This document shows, one piece after another, positions 53,672-62,274 of a stretch of DNA of 64,000 nt. The DNA lies in contig JBBSBH010000019.1 of the NCBI GenBank assembly GCA_038251405.1, positions 1 through 64,000 of the forward strand. Direction: 5' to 3'. The translations under genes and the position numbers were made by a program. This DNA comes from JADJLQ01 sp038251405. Lineage in GTDB: Bacteria > Bacteroidota > Bacteroidia > Chitinophagales > Saprospiraceae. Positions within the stretch are counted from its first letter, which is position 1. Each line of letters begins with the position of its first letter. The notes below the pieces were generated by a model. It did no database searches, was not told the DNA's origin, and saw only the letters and a program-made list of their open reading frames with translations.

Positions 53672-53770
53672 TTTGCCTCCAGCTTCAGCTGGAGGCAAAT
53701 GAAATTGATTAATGGCTTTAGCCAAATTTAAAAAAAAAGATAATTTTGACTTTAGTCAAAAAAAACCATG
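53672..53770. repeat. Second copy of the transposase-upstream unit, ending at an ATG with no transposase
   Basis: Long hairpin (53672-53699, perfect arms), TGGCTTTAGCCA (53713-53724), TTTTGACTTTAGTCAAAA (53744-53761) and then ATG at 53768. Beyond the ATG the sequence is unrelated to the transposase. The unit lies 35 nt from the end of the convergent caspase-like gene. Confidence 0.85.
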
Positions 53771-53804
53771 CGGCGATCTGATAACTCAAACCGAGCTTAT
53801 GAAA

Positions 53805-56800
53805 TCATTTTTCCAACAAAATCAATGGTATACTCTTAAGTTTTCCAGGATCGGGGCTATAGGGAGTTTGGGAAGATTTAAGATCCTTTTTGGATTGAAT
53901 GATTACCGGGACTCTTTGTTGTAAAAAGAGATATAATTCATTCAAGTCTAGTATTTTATTATGATCCTGATCAGCCATTATCTCTCCATCTAACGTTTTT
54001 TCAGATTTGTTTTTTAAAGCTTCCAGGATAGCTTTTGTAAAAGCACTATTCCCCCATGATGGATCAGAATAGGAGTATTCATCAGAGCTGGAAGATAACA
54101 CATAGTAGAAATCGTTTGATGCTTTACTCAATTGTACTACGGCATTGGCAATAGATTGATCAATGGGATCACCCTTTATATCCGCAGATTTCTCCCCAGC
54201 CAGGGATGCTGCCCCACTATGACAGGCATCTATCAGGAAAATCTTCTTGGAAGGAATATCTTTCAGTTTGTCCTGGACATCGCTAATAAAATCAATAGTA
54301 GTTTCTTCTTCCAGGAGTGGATCATAGTCAGCGGCATGTAAATGCAATTGGTTGCGAATCAAAGAACCATGAGATGAAAAATAGATAAGTAGTACATCAT
54401 CTTTTTTAATCCTCTTGAATATGAAGTAATCATTTACTATTGATCGTAATTTGGTTTTAATGGCTTGAGTATTGGTTAATTCAGGGGTATTAAATACGGA
54501 AGTATGAATTTCGTCGTATAATTTTCCACTTTGACTGCCAAATGCATTACCCAGATCATCAGCATCCTTGGTGTTTAATGGCAAGGTAGGATCTGAAACA
54601 CCAAAAGCATAAACAAACAAATTACTCCTGGGCAATTCATATTTTATCACCATAGTAGAGGAAGTCTTTATCAGCCTACCCTGCTCCCATAGAGTAAGTT
54701 TTACTTTATTTTCACCTTCTTCCAATAATATTTCAGATTGAATATTAAATTGATAAGAACCTAACATTACCCCTTGTTCCAATGAGATATCTACCGTATC
54801 TGCTACTCCAGTCTTTTGTCGTTGAATGATTAATCTAGGTGTCAATGCATTAGAATTATTTTCCTGATTGATCAATTTAATCAATGCAGTAAAACTGTTT
54901 CTTTTTGAAATGAAATAATTTCTACTTATTACTGGATCAGGTTCTATCCAAATCAGAAATATCTTTTCAGGATCAACAAAATTATTTTTATTTAAAATCT
55001 CCCCATTTTCAACACTCCAGGCTTTGCTCTTAAGAAAAAAAGAATCCAAAGGAAGTTTTTCATAATCAGTAGTAAGCAAAGGGGCTAAAGTACCCGACTG
55101 TAATTTTTGAGCTAACAAGATAGAGGTTTGTTCTTTCCTCGCTTGTACCCATGGCTTCATCCAGGAGCCAATAGGGATCCAAGTCTGTTGAGTATTAATC
55201 AATTCTTTTCCAGATACCGAAACTTTTATAAGTAAAGAATCCTGCGAAATGATTTCCGATGGCCTTATGCTCAAAATAGATTGCTGTTGATCTGTCTTGT
55301 CAAACGATAAAATAGAATCACTCAAGGAGTGGTCAATATATTCAAGGCCTTGAATGCCTACTTTAATTTCCCTTTGTTTTATAGAACCTTTACTGGCAAA
55401 TGATATGGGTATATTTATTATCAGTTGACCATTAATTAGTTTAGGCTGGACATTGGCCATCTCAAATTGTGTTTCAATTACTATTGCCTCTTTAGGTAAA
55501 AACTCAAAAGACTTAGAAATAGAATCCTTCCTTTCATTATTAGAATTCAATAGTACCATTTTAATTTCGTGCATCCCAGATACTGAAGACGACCTGAAGA
55601 AAGGTATATATACTGCATTAGTATTTTCGATTTTGGTTTCCAATACTTGCGAATACATATTTATCCCATCGAGATACATAGCCACTCTTGGGAATGCAGT
55701 ATAGATTTCTCCTGATGGGTCATACTCCAATTTAAAAGTAGATGCTTCAGAAAAGCCAATCTTTCCATCTCCATTTTCATCTAATAATTCAATATCCTTA
55801 AATTTAATTTCTGCAAATGATACATTCTTCTCTGAGGAGTGCAGGCTTATATCTAATAGCCATCCGTCTTGTCCTAAAGCCTCGCCAGAAGATGACGAGC
55901 CCCCAGTGATCAAATTTCCATGAGATGAGGCAAATATGCTTTTTATCACTTCATTCTGTTTGCCACCCCAAATAAATTGATCTTGTATTATCTTCCCTGT
56001 TTGCGGCGAAACCTCAAATAGCCAGGCTTTTGATCTCCTTGCACCGGCCTTTATATGTGAGAATGTTTTTCCCCCCAGTACAAAATTTCCATTATTCATT
56101 TTTACAGCTGAATACAGATAGTCGTTGTATTTACCACCATAATTGTATTTGGCGAGTTGATTACCATTCTTAGAATCAATTTTTAATAAATAGGCATCTT
56201 CTCTCTTTTTAGAGTCATAGTATTGACCAGCTATCCAGACTATCTCATTCGTCTCTATGATTATCGATTGACCTTCTTTAAAACCTTTGGTGGCTTTCTT
56301 GGTCCACACCATTTTTCCTTCATCGTTTATCCTGGCAAACCATAATACATTATCTGGTTTCGATAAGCCACAAACTATAAAATCATGGTCTGATAATTTA
56401 CTTATAGAAGTTAGCGAAACTGATGGTGGCTCTATTTTTTGTTTCCGTATGAGACTATCATTATGATAAAAGGAAATTACAGATCTATCTAATTCATCAC
56501 CTATGACTATATAATGAAATGGAGTTAATTCTATCAGGTCTTTATAGCTACCAGAAACTTTATTTATATGAGACCAGATGACATTTCCATCCGGACCCAG
56601 CTTTCTTATAAAAGGTGAATTGATAGTTGTGTTTTCAGATGGAGTAATAAATCCGCAATACACAAAATTGCCATCAAAAGTAGCCGTTAACCCCAGAGCT
56701 TTATCATTCAACAAGGAGCCATAGCTAGTCTGCATGATGCGTTTACCAGTAGTATCGTAAATACATATGTACTGATCCTCTTTCTTCTGAATAATTGAAT

Positions 56801-56972
56801 TGGTATAACCGATACCTATAATATTCCCATTGGCCAGTTGCGTGACTTTATTTAACTCCTCATTTCTATTCCCACCTACAAATGCCGACCATTTAATATC
56901 AGGTGAAACCAGTGGTAACTGAGCAAAATTCAGAAAGGGCAAAAATAGAAATGTAAAAAATATCCACCTCAT
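53805..56972 (-). CDS. Exported caspase-like protease (C14) with large N-terminal beta-propeller region
   Basis: 1055 residues. Signal peptide 1-17 (LPFLNFAQ). Residues about 25-375 are repeated WxG/GGxxxE-type strands suggesting a propeller (GNIIGIGYT, GNFVLGGKTFS, GNLITGGSSSS). An EF-hand-like DENGDGKIGFSEA sits near 393. A long beta-rich middle follows. The caspase fold occupies about 780-1040 with catalytic H868 (YFSSHGSL) and C917 (FLIDACHSG); a second calcium-type loop is in DQDHNKILDLNEL. It lacks a T9SS sorting domain. It is next to the sigma-factor/peptidase cluster and may cleave an envelope protein of that set (inference). Confidence 0.88.
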   Translation of the reverse strand: MRWIFFTFLFLPFLNFAQLPLVSPDIKWSAFVGGNRNEELNKVTQLANGNIIGIGYTNSIIQKKEDQYICIYDTTGKRIMQTSYGSLLNDKALGLTATFDGNFVYCGFITPSENTTINSPFIRKLGPDGNVIWSHINKVSGSYKDLIELTPFHYIVIGDELDRSVISFYHNDSLIRKQKIEPPSVSLTSISKLSDHDFIVCGLSKPDNVLWFARINDEGKMVWTKKATKGFKEGQSIIIETNEIVWIAGQYYDSKKREDAYLLKIDSKNGNQLAKYNYGGKYNDYLYSAVKMNNGNFVLGGKTFSHIKAGARRSKAWLFEVSPQTGKIIQDQFIWGGKQNEVIKSIFASSHGNLITGGSSSSGEALGQDGWLLDISLHSSEKNVSFAEIKFKDIELLDENGDGKIGFSEASTFKLEYDPSGEIYTAFPRVAMYLDGINMYSQVLETKIENTNAVYIPFFRSSSVSGMHEIKMVLLNSNNERKDSISKSFEFLPKEAIVIETQFEMANVQPKLINGQLIINIPISFASKGSIKQREIKVGIQGLEYIDHSLSDSILSFDKTDQQQSILSIRPSEIISQDSLLIKVSVSGKELINTQQTWIPIGSWMKPWVQARKEQTSILLAQKLQSGTLAPLLTTDYEKLPLDSFFLKSKAWSVENGEILNKNNFVDPEKIFLIWIEPDPVISRNYFISKRNSFTALIKLINQENNSNALTPRLIIQRQKTGVADTVDISLEQGVMLGSYQFNIQSEILLEEGENKVKLTLWEQGRLIKTSSTMVIKYELPRSNLFVYAFGVSDPTLPLNTKDADDLGNAFGSQSGKLYDEIHTSVFNTPELTNTQAIKTKLRSIVNDYFIFKRIKKDDVLLIYFSSHGSLIRNQLHLHAADYDPLLEEETTIDFISDVQDKLKDIPSKKIFLIDACHSGAASLAGEKSADIKGDPIDQSIANAVVQLSKASNDFYYVLSSSSDEYSYSDPSWGNSAFTKAILEALKNKSEKTLDGEIMADQDHNKILDLNELYLFLQQRVPVIIQSKKDLKSSQTPYSPDPGKLKSIPLILLEK

Positions 56973-56992
56973 AGGGAGAGCTCAAAAATATA

Positions 56993-57023
56993 AAAGATTG
57001 CCCGTAATATACAGGCAATCTTT
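56993..57023 (-). terminator. Bidirectional-looking terminator between two minus-strand genes
   Basis: AAAGATTGCC (56993-57002) pairs perfectly with GGCAATCTTT (57014-57023) around an 11-nt loop, with T-rich sequence following on the minus strand and a T-run on the plus strand. It ends the transcript of the gene at 57046-59139, so the protease gene needs its own promoter. Confidence 0.75.
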
Positions 57024-57045
57024 TTTGTAAAATAGAGTTTAAAAA

Positions 57046-59139
57046 TTAATGAATGCATAGTATTTTTTGAGAAATACTAGATCTATTGGATGAAGCATTT
57101 ACTATATATGTACCTGAAGGCCATCTACTGGTATTAATCCGTAGTTCCTGATTGTCTGTTTCTATTATCACCTGATTAAACACCAGTCTTCCTTTTAAGT
57201 CTACTATTCTGATATCGATAGGGTCAGAAAAACTGCCAGTAATATGCATTTGCAAAGCATCTGTGGTAGGATTAGGGTATATCTTCAAATCAAGTCTTTT
57301 GTTATCAAAATTACCTAGTTTTTGATTTTTTGATTCCAATCTTAAATCCTGACGCTCTCCGTTTTTGGTACTAACCAAAGCTGGTATCCGTTCCTGACTC
57401 AAGCTAAATATTTCATCGGTTTGGATTTGCAGATTAGGTATGACGGTGATATAGAAAATAGTATCATTTTGAGAATAACTTTGATCATGAGCATCACTAT
57501 TTTCAATCCATACAACACTGAGTTTACTTTGAGTGCTAAAAGTATTTTGCGTTCCAAATCCTTTCAAAGAAGGCGAACTAATTTGCACTACTTGTATTCT
57601 TGGATCAATATTTATCTCAAATTGGATTCCATCTATTGTTTGCGAGTAAGAAGCCAATACTGGTATTTTATATTCATGATAAGGCTGCAAAACCTGCGAA
57701 GGATATTGTAGCGTCAAAAAGTCAGCACTCCTATTTTCAAATACTTTCAATGGAGATTGGCTAGTCCAATCCAGGCTTACATCTCCCGTTTTGATGGCGA
57801 TAAAATCCAGTGCAACCTTATTAGTTTTTAGTTTGGGCAGGAAATAGGAAATTGGATAATCTTCCCGCAAAGGATTATTGGGATTCTTAAACTTATAATC
57901 TTTTGGTATAAATTGCCACACTGGAGTTTTTCCAAAATCTGGAATAAAACCCAAAATCAAATTTCTAATTACCACAATATCCTGCACAGAAATAGTAAGG
58001 TCACCATTCACATCTGCAGCAATGATTTCATAAGGTGTAGAAAAAGGCTGTATTTGGAGCAAATGCTTTTTTATCAATAACATATCTATTACAGATAATC
58101 CATTCATATAGGCTTCCGACTTGCTTGCACTTACGGTATAATCATCACCTGGTGTCAAATTATTTATACTATACCTGCCATTGAAATCTGTAAATGCGCT
58201 TTTTGCATTTGCTTTTACTAATACTTGCGGTACTGGTCTTCCATTGGAAAGGGTAATCGTACCACCACATTCGACCTGATTTAATATGCATATTTTCCCA
58301 GCTTTTGTGGTTACTGGAACTGGTTCATCCAATACATGATTACTGATAAACTCAATCGGTAAAAAGGCATCAGTAAAGTCAAGCGTAACACACTCATTTT
58401 GATTGCTCTGAAGTTTTGCAAAAATGGAAAATAATCGTTGCTTTCCATTAATACTGACTCCTTGCTGAGCAGAGCTAAACCAAATGGCCCCTATGGTATT
58501 ATTATTTAAAATTCTTATATCAGATTTATTCCAATCTGGCAACCCCAGGTTACCTATGGAGTCAATTTTAATCAGTGAAGAATTATTTGGGCTAATGGAG
58601 AATTGAAAACCCAATACATTAAACAAGCCATTGGCATAGACTGGAATTTCAATAGAACGACCAGAAATCACCTCCAGATCAGGAATCTCCAGGTTGATAA
58701 TTGACTTTCTTAATTCCAGCACAAATATATTATTTGACTCATTACATTCAGATAAATCGTTTTTTGGATCAATAAAAATGATGAGATATTGGTACCCTGT
58801 AACAACTACCGAGTCTTTATTTACTATACTAAATACCTCTCCTGGTGCAATTTTCTCTAAGGGATACACTCCTAATACGATATCCTGGATTTTTTTATCA
58901 TCCTGACTTATTACTTTATCTTTTGACAAATAAGAGTGAATAAGAATATGGTCATTATCATTTGAACTATTCCCAGATAGAATGGCTTCAGCGTTTCCCA
59001 AATTACTTATGTTTAATGCGTACCTGATTCCATTATCTTGTAAACTTAAAATAGAAGCTTGCGCAATGGTTAAGTCTGGACACTGGGCTGCTATAGATCC
59101 GAACAAAAAGCCCAATAGGAGAGTAAAAATCTTTTTCAT
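57046..59139 (-). CDS. T9SS type A secreted protein with CARDB, cohesin-like and dockerin-like domains
   Basis: 697 residues. Signal peptide 1-18 (FGSIAAQ). A CARDB-like domain (about 20-150, NDLSECNESNN) is followed by a cohesin-like domain (about 152-285, VLGFQFSISPNNSSL). A carboxypeptidase-regulatory-like sandwich has GRPVPQVLVKANAKSAFTD. The dockerin-like domain has SVIDMLLIKKHLLQIQPF and DVNGDLTISVQDIVVIRNLI. A second cohesin-like domain (about 490-600) contains IDGIQFEINIDPRI. A type A sorting domain starts KIYPNPTTDAL. It is a surface or secreted structural protein, divergent from the sigma-factor gene. Confidence 0.9.
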   Translation of the reverse strand: MKKIFTLLLGFLFGSIAAQCPDLTIAQASILSLQDNGIRYALNISNLGNAEAILSGNSSNDNDHILIHSYLSKDKVISQDDKKIQDIVLGVYPLEKIAPGEVFSIVNKDSVVVTGYQYLIIFIDPKNDLSECNESNNIFVLELRKSIINLEIPDLEVISGRSIEIPVYANGLFNVLGFQFSISPNNSSLIKIDSIGNLGLPDWNKSDIRILNNNTIGAIWFSSAQQGVSINGKQRLFSIFAKLQSNQNECVTLDFTDAFLPIEFISNHVLDEPVPVTTKAGKICILNQVECGGTITLSNGRPVPQVLVKANAKSAFTDFNGRYSINNLTPGDDYTVSASKSEAYMNGLSVIDMLLIKKHLLQIQPFSTPYEIIAADVNGDLTISVQDIVVIRNLILGFIPDFGKTPVWQFIPKDYKFKNPNNPLREDYPISYFLPKLKTNKVALDFIAIKTGDVSLDWTSQSPLKVFENRSADFLTLQYPSQVLQPYHEYKIPVLASYSQTIDGIQFEINIDPRIQVVQISSPSLKGFGTQNTFSTQSKLSVVWIENSDAHDQSYSQNDTIFYITVIPNLQIQTDEIFSLSQERIPALVSTKNGERQDLRLESKNQKLGNFDNKRLDLKIYPNPTTDALQMHITGSFSDPIDIRIVDLKGRLVFNQVIIETDNQELRINTSRWPSGTYIVNASSNRSSISQKILCIH

Positions 59140-59266
59140 AATAGTTGTTTTTATTTTTTAATATCTTTCTAACCACTATTAATAGCATACTCAAGAATAT
59201 GTTAACAACCGAATTGAAAATAATTTTTACTAAAAATTTGATAACCTTTTACTAATTCAGCAATAT

Positions 59267-59842
59267 ATGAATGAACAAAGCACAGAGAATGAAATCATAG
59301 AGGCCATTAGAAGTGGCCAAAGTGATGGCATTCAACAGCTGTATAAAAGGTACTATCCCATGATACTAAATTTAATAAAATTAAATGGAGGAAAATCTCA
59401 GGACGCCGAAGATATTTTCCAGGAAGCATTGATCAGCTTAATTAGTAATATCCGAAAACCAGGATTCACATTGACCTCTAAATTGAGTTCTTATATCTAC
59501 TCTATCTGTAGAAATATGTGGTACTATAAAATCAGGGGAAATAAAGGAACTATAATAGATACTGAAGTGCTCAATTCTGTTCCTGATATTGATCATTTAC
59601 CTGAGATGGAAACTTTTGAAGAAAAGCATAAATTAATTGCCCAGGTTTTTGAAAATTTGAACAAAGAATGCCAGCAAATTCTTCACGAATTTTACTTCTT
59701 AGATCGACCGTTAAAGGATATTGGTGTGGAAATGAACTACACGGAGGGATCTATACGAGTAAAAAAATCCAGGTGCATGGCTTCCCTAAAGAAATTTGTT
59801 GAAGATCATCCTCAATACGCTCAACTATTTAGCTATGAGTAA
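59267..59842 (+). CDS. ECF-type RNA polymerase sigma factor
   Basis: 191 residues. Region 2 is at about 22-90 (LYKRYYPMILNLI, DAEDIFQEALISLI, YSICRNMWYYKIR). Region 4 is at about 125-180 (LNKECQQILHEFYFLDRPLKDIGVEMNYTEGSIRVKKSRCMASLKK), a normal helix-turn-helix. The stop codon overlaps the next gene by 8 nt, so sigma factor and membrane protein are translated together, the usual sigma/anti-sigma arrangement. Confidence 0.93.
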   Translation: MNEQSTENEIIEAIRSGQSDGIQQLYKRYYPMILNLIKLNGGKSQDAEDIFQEALISLISNIRKPGFTLTSKLSSYIYSICRNMWYYKIRGNKGTIIDTEVLNSVPDIDHLPEMETFEEKHKLIAQVFENLNKECQQILHEFYFLDRPLKDIGVEMNYTEGSIRVKKSRCMASLKKFVEDHPQYAQLFSYE

Positions 59843-60692
59843 TCAGGAATTAATAGAGAAATTTTTAGATAATTCTTTGCAAAGTGAAGATCAAATACTT
59901 TTTGACATCACCTATAAAGCAAATAGTGATTTTAGGAAACAGGTGGACTTCTACTCTGATTTAATAAAGGGAGTTCGATTTGCTTCTAATGAAAAAATAA
60001 GAGAAGAGGTAAGACAAATACATCATCAAATATTACCAGATCTTCTATTTGAAAATGACTTGCGGCAATCTTTGTTACTACGAGAAAGGGAAAGTATAAA
60101 AAATGAAATATTAGCCGCTAAACCCACGCTTATCGAAGAAACAAAAGCAAGCCAGACAAAAGTTATCCGATTTTTTAGTAAGCAAGCATTAGCTATTGCA
60201 GCATCAATACTATTGGCTATGCTTCTAACTGTATTTTATATAAATCAAAGAAACAAAACACTTGACGATGCTCAAATGATCCTGGTAACCAAATCAATTG
60301 AAAATATAAAACAAAGAGCTCAGCGAACTGGATTTGCAGATCAGGAAAAAATGTTCCATGAGCTTCAATCTAAAATTTTCAATTTATTAGAATCAGGTCA
60401 TAAGACTGAAGCTTTAAAAGAAAATCAAGCTTTTTTCATCTCAAAGTCTGAAGATTATAGATATGATCAGATGCAGGGAATTATTTTTTTGAAATCGGGT
60501 GAGTACAAGAAGGCAGTGAGATCATTTCAAACGGCTGTGACTAAAGGGGATGAATGCATAAGCAAATCTATGGTTCTTATTCTGGACAAATCAAACTTTG
60601 AATTGAACCAGAAGTTAAAGCAAGAAATAAAGCAAACTGAAGCATGTGAGCAATTTGAATGGATTAAACAGGTAATAGATCAATTAAACTAA
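59835..60692 (+). CDS. Single-pass membrane protein with TPR-like C-terminus, probable anti-sigma factor
   Basis: 285 residues from the ATG at 59835 (MSNQELIEKFLDN). The N-terminal cytoplasmic part (1-110) is helical and begins like Bacteroidota anti-sigma factors. One membrane segment lies at about 117-136 (ALAIAASILLAMLLTVFYI). The extracytoplasmic part (about 140-285) has tetratricopeptide-like helices (DQMQGIIFLKSGEYKKAVRSFQTAV). The role is inferred from position and topology; no zinc-binding anti-sigma motif is seen. Confidence 0.75.
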   Translation: MSNQELIEKFLDNSLQSEDQILFDITYKANSDFRKQVDFYSDLIKGVRFASNEKIREEVRQIHHQILPDLLFENDLRQSLLLRERESIKNEILAAKPTLIEETKASQTKVIRFFSKQALAIAASILLAMLLTVFYINQRNKTLDDAQMILVTKSIENIKQRAQRTGFADQEKMFHELQSKIFNLLESGHKTEALKENQAFFISKSEDYRYDQMQGIIFLKSGEYKKAVRSFQTAVTKGDECISKSMVLILDKSNFELNQKLKQEIKQTEACEQFEWIKQVIDQLN

Positions 60693-62113
60693 TGAAATAT
60701 CTTCTATTTCTGTCCATATTTTGTTCAATTTCAATAGTGAGGTCTCAAAATTATCCTATTCAGATTATTTATAAAAACCTATATGAAGCGCTTAATCTAT
60801 CAGCTAACCAAGTGCCTAAATTAAAAGTCACTTCAAGTGCTGACTTAGGTGCTTCCTATTCAAATTCAAATAATACCATCTTTATCGAAACTAAATTATT
60901 AGATGGTATTCAAATACTAGGCAAGAACCAGGATGTGGCTATTGCATTTATATTAGGGCATGAGCTATGTCATGCATTGGAAAAGGACAAACATGACACC
61001 TACTTCCTGGCATACGACAAAGTAAAATCTACCTCTTATGGTATAGAACAAAATGCAGACATTCAAGGAGCATTTGTCGCCTATTTAGCCGGATACAATT
61101 GCTTGCCATCTTTAGTAGAAACAATAGAGACCATCTATGAGGTGTACCGTCTTGAATCCAATCTTAAAGGCTATCCCGATAAATCGGAACGAATAGAATC
61201 CATCTATTTAATTCGCGAAGAAGTAGAATCATTAGTAGAACTGTTCAAAGTGGGCAATCTATTAATGCTAAGTGAAAAGTATTCATTATCTGCAAAATTA
61301 TTTGAACGAATATCTCAGTATATACCCTCCATGGAAGTACTAAATAATATTGGCACCAATCTTTTTTTAGAAGCCATGAATGTAGGCAAGTACAATTATT
61401 TTGAATACATGTTACCTATTGAAATAGCAAGTGATCTTCGCTTAAAAAAGCCATCTTTATTACCAAATCAAAAAGAGCCCGATTTGTTAATCGATAAGCA
61501 GAAAGAAATTCTTCTTAGGCTTGCAGAAAATTATTTTAAAAACATAATTAGTGATCATCCAGATTATTTTCCTGCATGGAATAACTTGGTTTGCCTAAAA
61601 TTATACCAGAAGAATGTGAAGAATGCAACCATTATACTTGATGAAATGACCAAAAGGTTTGAGAAAAAGGATCAACTAGAAATGATGCATCTGTTATCTG
61701 GAATTTCAAAGCTAATGAAGAAGGATGTTGCCAAAGCTAAATCTGATTTCAATAAAGTAACCCAATTTGATCTCAAACAGTTAGCAAATTATAATTTACA
61801 ACTCACTTCAGATAATCTTCAAAAATTGCAAAATTGTGACATTCAATACGCTACAAACAAAATTGTCGGATCACCGCTCTTACAAAAGAAAACAGTTAAA
61901 ATTGATTCGCTTACCATTACATGGGAAAAAGGAAATTATGAAGTGAGTACCACTGGCAGTCTATTCAAGTATGAATTGGTAAATATTGACCCTAAGTATG
62001 TCCAAAATTGTATTCCACAGAGACTATTTATAATGGGAAGTCAATTGAATAAAAATACAGTTTCACTATTTGACCCTATATATAAAAAATTAATTTATTA
62101 TAATGTGAACTAG
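60692..62113 (+). CDS. Exported M48-like metallopeptidase with helical repeats
   Basis: 473 residues. Signal peptide 1-18 (SISIVRSQ). The zinc motif HELCH (90-94) and third-ligand glutamate E119 in IEQNADIQGAFVAYLAGY fit the M48 pattern HExxH...ExxAD. From about 175 the protein is helical and TPR-like (YSLSAKLFERISQYIPSMEVLNNIGTNLF). The ATG overlaps the previous stop by one base, so it belongs to the sigma-factor operon. A periplasmic protease acting on its own operon's membrane protein is possible but not shown. Confidence 0.85.
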   Translation: MKYLLFLSIFCSISIVRSQNYPIQIIYKNLYEALNLSANQVPKLKVTSSADLGASYSNSNNTIFIETKLLDGIQILGKNQDVAIAFILGHELCHALEKDKHDTYFLAYDKVKSTSYGIEQNADIQGAFVAYLAGYNCLPSLVETIETIYEVYRLESNLKGYPDKSERIESIYLIREEVESLVELFKVGNLLMLSEKYSLSAKLFERISQYIPSMEVLNNIGTNLFLEAMNVGKYNYFEYMLPIEIASDLRLKKPSLLPNQKEPDLLIDKQKEILLRLAENYFKNIISDHPDYFPAWNNLVCLKLYQKNVKNATIILDEMTKRFEKKDQLEMMHLLSGISKLMKKDVAKAKSDFNKVTQFDLKQLANYNLQLTSDNLQKLQNCDIQYATNKIVGSPLLQKKTVKIDSLTITWEKGNYEVSTTGSLFKYELVNIDPKYVQNCIPQRLFIMGSQLNKNTVSLFDPIYKKLIYYNVN

Positions 62114-62274
62114 CGACATGATCCCTGGACAAATACAGTGGTATCTCAAGTCAAGTCTTAAAATTCATTATTGCTTTTTCAGTATTGATTACGCTCCCCA
62201 TGACAGACAATTATTACCTTGTTAATTGAGAGATTTCCATATCTTTCAAGGTAAATTCGAGAAAACGATTGATT

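Noticed and set aside
52305..53761. Regular repeats considered as a CRISPR array
   Set aside because: The units are about 130 nt with variable internal palindromes, there are no uniform short repeats with unique spacers and no cas genes; a Y1 transposase explains them better.
53768..53812. A coding start reading MRRSDNSNRAYE after the last repeat unit
   Set aside because: It runs straight into the end of the convergent caspase-like gene and shows no similarity to the transposase; it is probably chance.
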